A DNA stretch of 64,000 bases from Acinetobacter terrestris (GTDB taxonomy: Bacteria > Pseudomonadota > Gammaproteobacteria > Pseudomonadales > Moraxellaceae): assembly GCF_004331155.1 (NCBI RefSeq), contig NZ_SJNZ01000001.1:186001-250000 (forward strand), given 5' to 3'. Under the pieces are notes generated by a model. The model saw nothing but the letters and a program-made list of their open reading frames with translations. It searched no databases and was not told where the DNA came from. Of the stretch, positions 18,473 through 28,403 are shown piece by piece (the stretch's first letter is position 1; the number at the start of each line of letters is the position of its first letter). The position numbers and the translations under genes are program-made.

Positions 18473-19513
18473 TTAAGGATTATTCCAACATCCAGCACTT
18501 TGGCTATCAAAAAACTCTATCTCCACTTTTGGAGAAATTTTTTGAATTAATTTTTCCACTTTATAACAATAATCCTGATCATCCTTGTAAACTGAAATAG
18601 CAACTTTACCACCCATTTTGTTTTTAAAAACTTGTGTTACCAAATGGTTTTCTTGATCACCCACTCCCCAGCCATAAATTACTAAATTTTTATTGTTATC
18701 AAATAGTTCTGGTAATATTTCATAATATATTTTACTAAGGTATTTACTAGTTCTAATAGATTCCTCCTTTCTTCCACCTGTACCCTCTGCCACAAATAAG
18801 GGAATGACATCATCATTCCAATAATTAGCTATATTATCTAAAAGATTTACATCATCTCCTCTTTTAATTTTTCTTTCTAAATTTAATGAATAACGAAATA
18901 TAGATAAATTTCCATGCTGATAAAAAGTTCTTGTTATTTCCTTTTCTTCAGGCTTTAAATAATAAGGCTCTTTCAAAGCTTTCCAATCCCAATAAATATT
19001 TCCTCCGTTTTGAAAGCCGTCTTTGTAAATATGCCCATCACCATGGCAGCTCTCATTTCCGTACATGCGTATCCAATACAAAATTAAATCGTAATTTAAA
19101 GACACTACATCTTTAAAGCTTTTAGTAAACTTATAGAGCCTAGGCAGTTCGCTTTCTATTTGTGAATAAGAACAATGAACTACTTTGACTATCTTTATGA
19201 GGCTTTCTCTTAAAATCTTATACGCTTGGTCTGTTAATGTATCAACAACTCCAAGATGATTATTTACTAATTTAGCGTGCCAAACTAATCTTAAAATCAA
19301 CTCAAAATCATCAGTTTCAAACTCTTTAAATAATTTTGCTATATCCTCATCAAATAACTTTAACTCTTCCGCTTTTTCTTTTAGAGAACGAAAGTCAAAA
19401 TCTTGATGTAAAGCAATACTCGCGCCATTCCCTATGATTAAACTACCATCCTTATAGTCAGCTGCAATATCATTCCAATTTTTTATTTCATAATTTATTA
19501 CTTTATTCATCAT
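18473..19513 (-). CDS. SIR2-like DUF4917-family protein
   Basis: 346 residues from an ATG at 19513 (a second ATG follows directly, and no ribosome binding site is seen). Motifs recall the sirtuin-like Rossmann fold: LIIGNGASIALH (about 24-35), VVSLNYDLILYW (about 136), a histidine-rich loop CHGDGHIY, and the late VIYGWGVGDQENHLV (about 290). These are the positions of NAD-contacting residues in SIR2 proteins. DUF4917 has no established function that I know; related SIR2-like proteins in phage defence degrade NAD. The gene looks clearly more AT-rich than its neighbours and sits between conserved genes, which suggests later acquisition. Confidence 0.7.
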   Translation of the reverse strand: MMNKVINYEIKNWNDIAADYKDGSLIIGNGASIALHQDFDFRSLKEKAEELKLFDEDIAKLFKEFETDDFELILRLVWHAKLVNNHLGVVDTLTDQAYKILRESLIKIVKVVHCSYSQIESELPRLYKFTKSFKDVVSLNYDLILYWIRMYGNESCHGDGHIYKDGFQNGGNIYWDWKALKEPYYLKPEEKEITRTFYQHGNLSIFRYSLNLERKIKRGDDVNLLDNIANYWNDDVIPLFVAEGTGGRKEESIRTSKYLSKIYYEILPELFDNNKNLVIYGWGVGDQENHLVTQVFKNKMGGKVAISVYKDDQDYCYKVEKLIQKISPKVEIEFFDSQSAGCWNNP

Positions 19514-19562
19514 CAAGTTATCTAAGTACTCATTTATCAGTCAGATAATAATCAATTTCAGA

Positions 19563-19591
19563 TTGGAACAAAATCAATTTCCAAGTACAAT
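19563..19591 (+). promoter_or_regulatory. Probable sigma-70 promoter of ahcY
   Basis: TTGGAA, a 17-base spacer and TACAAT, positioned so that transcription would begin at the 5' edge of the riboswitch, about 19598. Confidence 0.6.
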
Positions 19592-19596
19592 AGCCG

Positions 19597-19712
19597 CCTA
19601 GTCGAGGGATGCTGCGACTTTTTCACAGGCACTAAATGTGAAATCGCTAGGCTCGACGATTCGGTCAAAACTGCTGTGAAATACAGGTTTTGATCAAAAA
19701 CGGCATCCGCGA
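19597..19712 (+). ncRNA. S-adenosylhomocysteine (SAH) riboswitch
   Basis: Structured leader of ahcY. Paired elements are present in the expected order: GTCGAG (19601-19606) with CTCGAC (19652-19657), forming the pseudoknot, and GGATGC (19607-19612) with GCATCC (19703-19708), forming P1. Between them is a hairpin GCGAC...CACA / TGTGAAATCGC (19614-19647), and an additional hairpin GTCAAAAC / GTTTTGAT lies before the closing P1 strand. The conserved bases CGAGG, GCTGC, AGGCTCG and ACGGC match the class. SAH binding is known to turn expression of the SAH hydrolase gene on. Confidence 0.9.
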
Positions 19713-19751
19713 ACATAACGATCCAATCTATTTTTATCCTAGGAGATCCTG

Positions 19752-21134
19752 ATGAACGCGGTTAATGCTTCATTTACAGATTATAAAGTTGCCGATATTT
19801 CACTTGCTGAATACGGTCGTAAAGAAATCAAACTTGCTGAAGCAGAAATGCCGGCTCTTATCGGTTTACGTAAGCGTTATGCTGCGGCTAAGCCACTTGC
19901 AGGCGCGAAAATTCTCGGCTGTATCCACATGACCATTCAAACTGCAGTTTTAATTGAAACTCTGGTTGAATTGGGCGCAGAAGTTCGCTGGACTTCATGT
20001 AACATCTTCTCTACTCAAGACCACGCTGCTGCGGCTATTGCTGCTCGCGGTATTCCTGTTTTCGCTTGGAAAGGCGAAACTGAAGAAGAATACATGTGGT
20101 GTCTTGAACAGCAAATCAATGTCAATGGCAAACCTTGGGATGCCAACATGATTCTAGACGATGGCGGTGACTTGACTGCTGTTGTTCACGAAAAATATCC
20201 TGAACTGATTGCTAAAATCCACGGTGTGACTGAAGAAACCACCACGGGTGTGCAACGTCTTTATGAAATGTTACGTGACGGAACTTTGAAAGTTCCTGCA
20301 ATTAACGTAAACGATTCAGTGACTAAATCTAAAAACGACAACAAATACGGTTGCCGCCATTCTCTAAACGATGCCATCAAACGCGGTACGGACATGTTGA
20401 TGTCTGGTCGTCGTGCACTTGTAATTGGTTATGGTGACGTAGGTAAAGGTTCTGCTCAATCACTTCGTCAAGAAGGCATGATTGTTCGTGTAACTGAAAT
20501 CGATCCAATCTGCGCAATGCAAGCCTGCATGGACGGTTACGAAGTTGTATCTCCATACAAAAACGGTGTGCAAACAGGTAAGAAAGAAGACATCAATGTT
20601 GATCTTCTTCAAAATACTGACCTGATCGTAACAACGACTGGTAACTACCACGTATGTGACTCTGCAATGTTAGATACATTAAAAGCAGGTTCAGTGGTGT
20701 GTAACATCGGTCACTTTGACACTGAAATTGATACCAACTATTTACGTGGTTACAAATGGGTTGAAGTTAAGCCTCAAGTGCACCAGGTTTATCGTTCAGA
20801 AGACGAAAGCAACTATTTGATTCTTCTTTCTGAAGGCCGTTTGGTGAATCTTGGTAACGCAACAGGCCACCCATCACGTGTGATGGACGGTTCTTTTGCG
20901 AATCAGGTATTGGCTCAAATGCATTTGTTCGCTGAAAAATTTGCTGATCTTCCTGAAGAGCAAAAACAAGCTGCAATTCGTGTAGAACTTCTTCCTAAAA
21001 AATTGGATGAAGAAGTTGCTGCTGCAATGGTTGCTGGTTTTGGTGGTGTATTGACTACACTCACTCAAGAACAAGCTGACTACCTTGGCGTGCAAGTTGA
21101 AGGTCCATTCAAATCTGAGAATTATAAATACTAA
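19752..21134 (+). CDS. ahcY: Adenosylhomocysteinase (SAH hydrolase)
   Basis: Splits S-adenosylhomocysteine to adenosine and homocysteine, removing the product inhibitor of methyltransferases, with bound NAD. 460 residues. Substrate-site residues in [16 protein letters not shown] and [13 protein letters not shown], catalytic Asp/Glu in ILDDGGDLT and EETTTGV, NAD-binding loop [10 protein letters not shown] near 225, and the C-terminal KSENYKY that reaches into the neighbouring subunit. AGGAG lies six bases before the ATG. Controlled by the SAH riboswitch; metF follows 140 bases downstream. Confidence 0.98.
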   Translation: MNAVNASFTDYKVADISLAEYGRKEIKLAEAEMPALIGLRKRYAAAKPLAGAKILGCIHMTIQTAVLIETLVELGAEVRWTSCNIFSTQDHAAAAIAARGIPVFAWKGETEEEYMWCLEQQINVNGKPWDANMILDDGGDLTAVVHEKYPELIAKIHGVTEETTTGVQRLYEMLRDGTLKVPAINVNDSVTKSKNDNKYGCRHSLNDAIKRGTDMLMSGRRALVIGYGDVGKGSAQSLRQEGMIVRVTEIDPICAMQACMDGYEVVSPYKNGVQTGKKEDINVDLLQNTDLIVTTTGNYHVCDSAMLDTLKAGSVVCNIGHFDTEIDTNYLRGYKWVEVKPQVHQVYRSEDESNYLILLSEGRLVNLGNATGHPSRVMDGSFANQVLAQMHLFAEKFADLPEEQKQAAIRVELLPKKLDEEVAAAMVAGFGGVLTTLTQEQADYLGVQVEGPFKSENYKY

Positions 21135-21140
21135 GTTTGA

Positions 21141-21236
21141 CCTCTCCTAACCTCTCCTAAAAGGAGAGGAACTTTCTCAATTTCATTCGAATTGAGGTCC
21201 TCCTTCTCCCTCTGGGAGAAGGTCGGGATGAGGGCA
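21141..21236. repeat. Palindromic intergenic repeat, copy 1
   Basis: Two strong hairpins, CCTCTCCT / AGGAGAGG (21151-21169) and CTTCTCCC / GGGAGAAG (near 21202-21221), plus a direct repeat of CCTCTCCTAA at the start. The second part, read as reverse complement (CCCTCATCCC ... CCCAGAGGGAGAAGG), resembles the element at 44088-44197. It may also terminate ahcY transcription. Confidence 0.65.
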
Positions 21237-21274
21237 ATAAAAAACAAAAGTATTGATAAAAAAGGATTTGAAAA

Positions 21275-22111
21275 ATGACCAAACGTGTTCCAATTTCGTT
21301 TGAATTTTTTCCGACCAAGACTGATGTTGGCGCGGAAAAACTTCGTGTTGTTCATAAAGAATTACAACTGTTAAATCCTGAATTCTTTTCAGTGACTTAT
21401 GGTGCTGGTGGTTCGACCCGTGAACGCACACTCGCTGCAATCAATGACTTTAATGGCAAAGGCACACCTGTAGCCCCTCATCTGTCTTGTATTGGTGATG
21501 ACAAAGCACGTATTGCCGAGTTGCTTGATTTATACAAATCGCAAGGCATCGACCGTATTGTTGCGCTGCGTGGTGACTTACCTTCTGGTCAGGTGGGCTT
21601 GGGCGAATTGCCTTATGCACAGGATCTGGTACGTTTCATCCGTGAACATTCAGGCGATCATTTCACCATTGAAGTCGCTGCCTATCCTGAAATGCATCCC
21701 CAAGCAGACAGCTTTGATAAAGACATTCAACACTTTGTCGAAAAAGCCAATGCCGGTGCCAATGCCGCGTTAACACAGTTCTTCTTTAATCCAGATGCGT
21801 ACTTTTACTTTGTAGACCGTATTCAAAAAGAAGGTGTGAACATTCCTGTTGCTCCCGGCATTATGCCCATTACCAATGCCAGCAACCTGATTCGCTTTGC
21901 TGATGGGACAGGTGCTGAAATTCCGCGTTGGATTCGCAAGCAACTGGCCACTTATGGTGATGACACTGCTTCAATCAAGGCTTTTGGTCATGAAGTTGTG
22001 GTGAAATTGTGTGAACGTCTGCTTGCAGGCGGTGCACCAAGTTTGCATTTCTATACCATGAACACGACAGATCCAACACGTCAACTCGTGACTGATCTGG
22101 GTTTAGCTTAA
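21275..22111 (+). CDS. metF: Methylenetetrahydrofolate reductase
   Basis: FAD enzyme reducing 5,10-methylene- to 5-methyl-tetrahydrofolate, the methyl donor for methionine synthesis. 278 residues, a TIM barrel. Starts VPISFEFFPTKTDVG (catalytic Glu in FEFFP), then VTYGAGGSTRERT, LRGDLPSGQVG with folate-binding Asp, and TQFFFNPDAYFYF. AAGGA lies upstream of the ATG. It sits with ahcY, so methyl-cycle genes are grouped, though a repeat with strong hairpins separates them. Confidence 0.96.
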   Translation: MTKRVPISFEFFPTKTDVGAEKLRVVHKELQLLNPEFFSVTYGAGGSTRERTLAAINDFNGKGTPVAPHLSCIGDDKARIAELLDLYKSQGIDRIVALRGDLPSGQVGLGELPYAQDLVRFIREHSGDHFTIEVAAYPEMHPQADSFDKDIQHFVEKANAGANAALTQFFFNPDAYFYFVDRIQKEGVNIPVAPGIMPITNASNLIRFADGTGAEIPRWIRKQLATYGDDTASIKAFGHEVVVKLCERLLAGGAPSLHFYTMNTTDPTRQLVTDLGLA

Positions 22112-22140
22112 TTTTTTTCTGATTTGTGAGTAATACTTAA

Positions 22141-22857
22141 ATGCCGCGTTTTTATATTGAAGCTGATTTGGCTGTTGATATGAATGTTGAATTAACCGAA
22201 ACGGTTTTTCATCATTGGGGAAAAGTATTACGTGCACAAGTCGGTGAAAAAGCCACCTTGTTCAATGGACAAGGTGGCGAGTATGAAGTCACGCTTGTTG
22301 AAGTTTCAAAAAAATCAGCAAGCGTTTCTGTCGATACATTCAATCCTGATGATCGCACTCCTGCCTTTAGCGCCTTACTTGGACAAGTGATGAGTAAAGG
22401 TGATCGCATGGATTATGCCATTCAAAAAGCAGTTGAACTGGGCGTTGCAAAAATCCAGCTGCTGACTTCTGAACGCTGCGAAATGCGCCTTAAGTATGAT
22501 CGTGATCAAAAGAAAATCGATCACTGGCAAGGGATCGCCATTGCTGCTTGCGAGCAATGCGGGATGAATAAAGTTCCTGAAGTGTTAGCACCGCTCTCTT
22601 TGCAAGACTGGTTAGCCAGTGAATTACCCACCACCAAATTAGTACTTGCCCCGAATAAAGATCAAGTTGATGTTCTAGCCAATGCCACACCAGATATTGC
22701 ACTTTTAATTGGGCCTGAAGGTGGACTCAGCGAAGCTGAAATACAATTATCCAACGATGCCGGATTTATAAATTGGTGTATTGGCAATCGCGTTTTACGC
22801 ACAGAAACTGCCCCGATTGTTGCTTTATCTATTTTAAATTATAAAGTAACTGTATAG
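22141..22857 (+). CDS. rsmE: 16S rRNA (uracil-1498 N3)-methyltransferase
   Basis: SPOUT-class enzyme methylating U1498 of 16S rRNA with S-adenosylmethionine. 238 residues. N-terminal PUA-like domain (FHHWGKVLRAQVGE, VTLVEVSKKS), then the knotted domain with GQVMSKGDRMDYAIQKAVELG, LTSERCE, and the SAM-binding end LLIGPEGGLSEAEI and NRVLRTETA. 29 bases after metF, probably the same transcript; its cofactor product SAH is what ahcY removes. Confidence 0.96.
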   Translation: MPRFYIEADLAVDMNVELTETVFHHWGKVLRAQVGEKATLFNGQGGEYEVTLVEVSKKSASVSVDTFNPDDRTPAFSALLGQVMSKGDRMDYAIQKAVELGVAKIQLLTSERCEMRLKYDRDQKKIDHWQGIAIAACEQCGMNKVPEVLAPLSLQDWLASELPTTKLVLAPNKDQVDVLANATPDIALLIGPEGGLSEAEIQLSNDAGFINWCIGNRVLRTETAPIVALSILNYKVTV

Positions 22858-23031
22858 TTCATCTGATTTCAGATAAATACTGCCTGTTTCGATTGATTTT
22901 TCTCAATAACATAATTAATCTTGATTTAAAGATACAAATGTATATTCAAGATACAGTTTAGTTTTTTTAAACATGATTAATATTTAGAAAGCAATTATTT
23001 ATCGCAAAACAAAAATAAGGTTTCTGCTTTT

Positions 23032-25893
23032 ATGTCAGATATTCAAGATGAATATATTAAACAGCATGTGAGTGCTGCTCAAATTACCAATACGATTCGA
23101 CTCAGTCGATTCTTTCTCATCAGTATTCTGATCGTTTCCTTATATGTTTTTGGCATTTATCAAATTTATTTTACAAAGCCATCTTTCTATTTCAATTTAT
23201 GGTTTATTGCGACCGAACTCTTAAGTTGTCTAAGTTTACTGATCATCAGTATCTATTTTAAGCCGCATAATTTCATACTTAATCACGCCCATCGCTGGCT
23301 ACAATTTCAATGCCTGGCAATAGGAAGCTGTATTGCGATTGGTATCAGTCTGATTTATTACTATTTACCGCAATACAACCCTAATTTCAGCCAGGTTAAT
23401 GCATTAATTCTCTCAGCTTTATTACTGATTGTGAGCCAGGCATTTGCCCTGACTTTTTTAACCCAACGTCTAAATTATTTTTGTTTGACCTTTATTCCGG
23501 CCATTTTTCCTTATCTGGCTTCCCAATTTATTGCCACAGAAACCTCTAATTTTTTATTCCATTTAACGATCAATTTCATCCTTATTGTCATTTTACTGAG
23601 TGCAAATTCGACCACCCGTATTCATAAACGCATTTCAGCCCTGTATTCCAAAAACAACCGCCTGGTTAAAAATGCCGAACAGCAAGTGCTCTGGACCGAT
23701 GAGTTATGCCAGCAATTACAAACTGAAATCAATAAATCCAAAGATATCGAATTACAACTTCAACTAAACAATCAATTGCTTGAACAGAAAGTCAAAGAGC
23801 GGACTTTTGATATTGCTAAAATGAATGCTGATTTGGAAAACCAGCAACAAAATCTGATGTTGGCACATGGCGTTGCGGGACTTCGGCCTTGGGACTGGAA
23901 TATTAAAGATCGGGAAATTTTATTGACCGATTCCAAGCATCAAAAGACCTTGAAACCTTCAAAACAGCACCATCATCAGCTGGAAAATATCATTCATCCC
24001 GATGATCTTGAACACTTCCAAACCTCGATGAAGCAGAATTTACGCGGCCAAACCGATCAGTATGAAGCCACTTATCGAATTCAGCACAGCAATGGCAAAT
24101 GGAAATGGGTACATGATATTGGCAGAGTCATTGCGCGCGACCCTGTTAACTATAAGCCTCTGCGGATGGTCGGCATTCGCCGTGATATTCATCAGGAACG
24201 AACTGATCAGGAACGCTTAAAACTTGCAGCAAGCGTGCTGCAACAAGCGGCTGAGGGGATATTCATTTTAGATGAACAACTTTGCTATATCGACGTCAAT
24301 CCATTCTATGAGCAATTGACGGGTTTTACACACGACCAAATGATTGGCAAGCATTTATTTGATATCGCTGCCAGTTATAAGGCACAGCAAAGAAACAGTC
24401 ATGCCGCCATCATCAATCAACTGAATAAAATAGGTGAGTTTGATGGCGAGCTAAATGAAAAATTCCTGTCTGGCAAAGAACTGACTGTCTGGATGCGAAT
24501 TAATGCCATTAGCGATGAAAAAGATCGTGTCACGCACTATATTGGGATCGTTTCTGATTTAACGGAACGCAAGTTGCAAGAACAACGTCTGTCTTATTTA
24601 GAGAATTACGATCCACTGACTGACCTGCCGAATCGCTTTTATTATAACTATCAATTACATCAGTATTTAGTCACTCAAAAAGATTCGCTTAAACAACTTG
24701 CTATAATTCGTCTGAATATCGATCGCTTCAGACCTTTGAATGAATTTCTGAGCAATAGCGGTGGCGATGAACTGTTACGCCAAGTGGCGCAAAGGCTACG
24801 ACTTACCAATGCTGAAGCATTACTGGTCGCTCATTTAAATGGGGATGACTTTGCCATTGTCTATGAAATCTCGCATATTCGCCCATCGGTTCAGCAGCAT
24901 TGTGAACGGATGAGCAAGGCATTTTCATTACCTTTCAACATTTTTGGTCAGGATCATATTATTACCCTGTCTATGGGGATTTCTTTCTATCCAGAAAATG
25001 GCCGCCAACTCGATTACCTGAATAATTGTGCTGAACAGGCTTTAACCGAGGCAAAAAGCTTGGGTGGCAATACCATCCGTTTTTACTCCAATAAAAATTC
25101 CGCTTTACTTGAGCAAGGGATTTATCTGGAACGCGATTTAAGACTGGCAATTAACAACAATGAACTGATTGTTTACTATCAGCCAAAAATCAATTTTAGC
25201 GACCAAAACATTTATGGTTTTGAAGCTTTGGTTCGCTGGAATCATCCAAGCAAAGGCATTATTCCACCGAACCTGTTCATTCCCCTCGCTGAGCAAACCA
25301 GTTTGATCTCTGATATAGGCAGAATTGTTATACAACAAACCGCTAAACAAATCAGGAACTGGAATGACTTAGGCTTTAATAATATATGTGTCTCGGTCAA
25401 TGTGGTTGCACAGCAATTGCAACGTGGACAGTTACTCGAAGACCTTGATCATGCCATTCAAACCTACAACATTTCAGGTTCGAGCCTAGAGCTTGAAATT
25501 ACTGAATCATCGCTGCTTGAGAACTCGGTTACCGTTAAAAACCTGCTCGATGAAATCAAGAAACGGAAGATCAATATCTCGCTGGATGATTTTGGAACAG
25601 GCTACTCCTCCCTATCCTATCTTGCTGATTTTCCTATTGATATCTTAAAAATAGACCGCAGTTTTATCTCCAGAATTGGACAAAACAAACAAGAAGCCAT
25701 TGTCAGTGCCATGATTGCCATGGGCAAAGCCATGGGCATGGTCGTGGTTGCAGAAGGCATTGAAACAGAGGAACAGCTTCAGTACCTGCAAGATCAGGAA
25801 TGTGACATTGCCCAAGGCTTCTTGTTTTCAAAACCTTTACCCGAAAGTGAAGCAACCCTCTTTCTGGAACAACATCGACTTATACCTTCTTGA
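23032..25893 (+). CDS. Membrane PAS-GGDEF-EAL protein, likely c-di-GMP phosphodiesterase
   Basis: 953 residues. About six membrane helices in the first 200 residues, a coiled coil (about 215-285), two PAS/PAC domains (about 285-395 and 400-515), a GGDEF domain (about 525-680) and an EAL domain (about 700-945). The GGDEF signature is NGDDF (603-607), so cyclase activity is doubtful. The EAL domain looks intact: FEALVRW (731-733), ELEITES, SLDDFGTGYSS, LKIDRSF, VVAEGIET and AQGFLFSKPL. It therefore probably hydrolyses cyclic di-GMP in response to a signal sensed by the membrane or PAS parts. Stands alone. Confidence 0.93.
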   Translation: MSDIQDEYIKQHVSAAQITNTIRLSRFFLISILIVSLYVFGIYQIYFTKPSFYFNLWFIATELLSCLSLLIISIYFKPHNFILNHAHRWLQFQCLAIGSCIAIGISLIYYYLPQYNPNFSQVNALILSALLLIVSQAFALTFLTQRLNYFCLTFIPAIFPYLASQFIATETSNFLFHLTINFILIVILLSANSTTRIHKRISALYSKNNRLVKNAEQQVLWTDELCQQLQTEINKSKDIELQLQLNNQLLEQKVKERTFDIAKMNADLENQQQNLMLAHGVAGLRPWDWNIKDREILLTDSKHQKTLKPSKQHHHQLENIIHPDDLEHFQTSMKQNLRGQTDQYEATYRIQHSNGKWKWVHDIGRVIARDPVNYKPLRMVGIRRDIHQERTDQERLKLAASVLQQAAEGIFILDEQLCYIDVNPFYEQLTGFTHDQMIGKHLFDIAASYKAQQRNSHAAIINQLNKIGEFDGELNEKFLSGKELTVWMRINAISDEKDRVTHYIGIVSDLTERKLQEQRLSYLENYDPLTDLPNRFYYNYQLHQYLVTQKDSLKQLAIIRLNIDRFRPLNEFLSNSGGDELLRQVAQRLRLTNAEALLVAHLNGDDFAIVYEISHIRPSVQQHCERMSKAFSLPFNIFGQDHIITLSMGISFYPENGRQLDYLNNCAEQALTEAKSLGGNTIRFYSNKNSALLEQGIYLERDLRLAINNNELIVYYQPKINFSDQNIYGFEALVRWNHPSKGIIPPNLFIPLAEQTSLISDIGRIVIQQTAKQIRNWNDLGFNNICVSVNVVAQQLQRGQLLEDLDHAIQTYNISGSSLELEITESSLLENSVTVKNLLDEIKKRKINISLDDFGTGYSSLSYLADFPIDILKIDRSFISRIGQNKQEAIVSAMIAMGKAMGMVVVAEGIETEEQLQYLQDQECDIAQGFLFSKPLPESEATLFLEQHRLIPS

Positions 25894-26042
25894 TATAAGT
25901 CGGCACGCCTAAATATCAGTTTGCTTGAAAATGGCAGATTCACGACTGTGCTAAGGTCGCAACAAATGTTATATTCAATCAAATTAAGCAAAAAACCACC
26001 ACCAGCTCGGGCTGGGCAACTCAAGCAACAATAGAGATACAG

Positions 26043-28316
26043 ATGGACGATCAATCATTAAAACAGCAAGCTTTGTACTACCACGAATATCCAACCCCAG
26101 GGAAAATCAGTGTTACGCCAAGCAAACAGCTGGTCAACCAACATGACTTAGCGCTGGCTTACTCTCCAGGTGTGGCAGCACCATGTTTAGAGATTGAACG
26201 CGACCCATCAACTGCAGCACTTTACACAGCACGTGGCAACCTTGTTGCAGTGATCAGTAATGGTACTGCGGTTTTAGGTTTAGGTAACATCGGTCCTTTA
26301 GCGTCTAAACCGGTTATGGAAGGTAAAGGCGTACTGTTTAAAAAATTCGCAGGCATAGATGTATTTGACCTCGAAATTGCTGAAAACGATCCAGACAAAA
26401 TTGTGGACCTCGTCGCTGCATTAGAACCCACTTTTGGCGGTATTAACCTTGAAGACATCAAGGCACCAGAATGTTTCTACATCGAGCAAAAACTTCGTGA
26501 ACGCATGAATATTCCTGTATTCCACGATGATCAACATGGTACCTCTATCATTGTCGGTTCAGCCTTACTCAATGCTTTACAACTGACTGGCAAAAAAATT
26601 GAAGAGATCAAGATTGTTGCTTCAGGTGCCGGTGCAGCTGCATTGTCCTGTTTAGATTTGCTTTGCGCTTTAGGTGCAAGCAAACACAATATTACCGTTG
26701 CCGATTCACGCGGTCTGCTTACCACTCACCGTGACAATCTGGATGCATCAAAAAGACGTTATGTTCAGGATATTGAAGGCACTCAATTAGCAGACGTAAT
26801 TGCCGGTGCAGATATGTTCTTGGGGCTTTCAGCGGCAGGCATTTTAACCAAAGAAATGGTTAAAGTGATGGCTGAAAATCCAATCATCTTTGCTTTGGCA
26901 AATCCGGACCCTGAAATTCTGCCTGAACATGCACACGAAGTTCGTGACGACGTGATTATGGCAACAGGCCGTTCGGATTATCCAAACCAAGTCAACAATG
27001 CCCTTTGTTTCCCGTATATCTTCCGTGGTGCTTTAGACGTTGGCGCAACCACCATTAACGAAGAAATGAAAATTGCCTGCGTACATGCCATTGCACGTAT
27101 GGCGCACATTGAAGCAGATGCAGCATCTTATGGTGAAAAATCTGCATCATTTGGCCGTGACTACCTTATTCCACGCCCGCTTGATCAGCGCTTAATTCTT
27201 GAAATTGCCCCTGCGGTTGCACAAGCGGCAATGGATTCTGGTGTCGCGACTCGTCCAATCCAAGATTTCTCTGCATATCGTCAAAAATTGTCTGAGTTTG
27301 TATACAACTCTGCATTTATGATGAAACCGATCTTTGCTCAGGCAAAAACAGCACCTAAGCGTATTGCATATGCTGAAGGTGAAGATTTACGTGTACTTCG
27401 TGCCGTACAAATTGCGGTAGATGAAGGCTTGGCCTTCCCAATTCTTGTCGGCCGTACTGCGGTCATTGAAGCAAATATCAAAAAACTGGGCTTGCGTCTT
27501 GAACACGGTGTAAACATTGAAATTGTGGATCAAGAAAAGAACCCGCATTACGAACAGTTTGCTGATGACTACTATCAAACTATGCAACGTAAGGGCGTAA
27601 CACCTGAGTATGCACATCGTGAAGCACGTCGCCGCTCTACCCTGATTGCTGCAATGTTAGTCAAACATGGTCATGCAGACGGTATGCTTTGTGGTACATA
27701 TTCAAGCTATGACATTCACCTCGATTTCGTGAAAAACGTGATTGGCTTAAAAGAAGGTCGTAGCACGTTCTTTACCTTGAATGCATTGATGCTTCAAGAT
27801 CGTAACCTGTTCATTGCCGATACTTATGTCAATACCAATCCAACGGCTGAACAGTTGGCGGAAATGACCATTTTGGCGGCTGAAGAAGTACGTCGTTTTG
27901 GGGTGATTCCACGTATTGCATTGTTATCGCATTCAAGTTTTGGTTCTGACCAGACTGATGCAAGCGCACAAAAAATGCGTAAAGTATTTGAAATTTTAAG
28001 TGAAATTGCACCTGAACTTGAAGTGGAAGGTGAAATGCACGGTGATGCTGCACTGGATGAAAATATTCGTCATTTCGCATTCCCGAACTCACGTTTCAAA
28101 GGTTCTGCAAACTTACTGATCATGCCAAATCTGGATGCAGCAAACATTTCATTTAACCTGTTGAAAGCGACTTCAGGTAACAATGTAACGATTGGCCCAA
28201 TTCTGTTGGGTGCTGCAAAACCTGTGCATATCCTGACACCGACTGCAACAACACGTCGTGTGGTGAATATGACCGCGTTGACAGTTGCTGAAATTCAGCA
28301 GTCACAAGAAGGCTAG
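26043..28316 (+). CDS. maeB: NADP-dependent malic enzyme with phosphotransacetylase-like domain
   Basis: Decarboxylates malate to pyruvate, making NADPH. 757 residues, the long two-domain form. N-terminal malic domain with [13 protein letters not shown], the metal-site [13 protein letters not shown] and NAD(P) loop [15 protein letters not shown] near 200; C-terminal phosphate-acetyltransferase-like domain from about 430 ([13 protein letters not shown]), usually regulatory (acetyl-CoA binding) rather than catalytic. A large hairpin follows the stop and overlaps the next gene's translation start region. Confidence 0.96.
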   Translation: MDDQSLKQQALYYHEYPTPGKISVTPSKQLVNQHDLALAYSPGVAAPCLEIERDPSTAALYTARGNLVAVISNGTAVLGLGNIGPLASKPVMEGKGVLFKKFAGIDVFDLEIAENDPDKIVDLVAALEPTFGGINLEDIKAPECFYIEQKLRERMNIPVFHDDQHGTSIIVGSALLNALQLTGKKIEEIKIVASGAGAAALSCLDLLCALGASKHNITVADSRGLLTTHRDNLDASKRRYVQDIEGTQLADVIAGADMFLGLSAAGILTKEMVKVMAENPIIFALANPDPEILPEHAHEVRDDVIMATGRSDYPNQVNNALCFPYIFRGALDVGATTINEEMKIACVHAIARMAHIEADAASYGEKSASFGRDYLIPRPLDQRLILEIAPAVAQAAMDSGVATRPIQDFSAYRQKLSEFVYNSAFMMKPIFAQAKTAPKRIAYAEGEDLRVLRAVQIAVDEGLAFPILVGRTAVIEANIKKLGLRLEHGVNIEIVDQEKNPHYEQFADDYYQTMQRKGVTPEYAHREARRRSTLIAAMLVKHGHADGMLCGTYSSYDIHLDFVKNVIGLKEGRSTFFTLNALMLQDRNLFIADTYVNTNPTAEQLAEMTILAAEEVRRFGVIPRIALLSHSSFGSDQTDASAQKMRKVFEILSEIAPELEVEGEMHGDAALDENIRHFAFPNSRFKGSANLLIMPNLDAANISFNLLKATSGNNVTIGPILLGAAKPVHILTPTATTRRVVNMTALTVAEIQQSQEG

Positions 28317-28355
28317 TCTTTAACTTTAGCAAAAAGCTAAGGTTCTTTACTTGAG

Positions 28356-28403
28356 AAAACCTCTATTCTGTAGCATGATTGCTTGAAGAATAGAGGTTTT
28401 TTC
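28356..28403 (+). terminator. maeB terminator that includes the cca ribosome binding site
   Basis: A 14-pair stem, AAAACCTCTATTCT (28356-28369) with AGAATAGAGGTTTT (28387-28400), with a small inner stem AGCA/TGCT, ends in six T directly before the cca ATG. The AGAGG in the 3' arm (28392-28396) is the only Shine-Dalgarno sequence for cca. A smaller hairpin TTAGC/GCTAA lies at 28326-28340. Confidence 0.75.
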
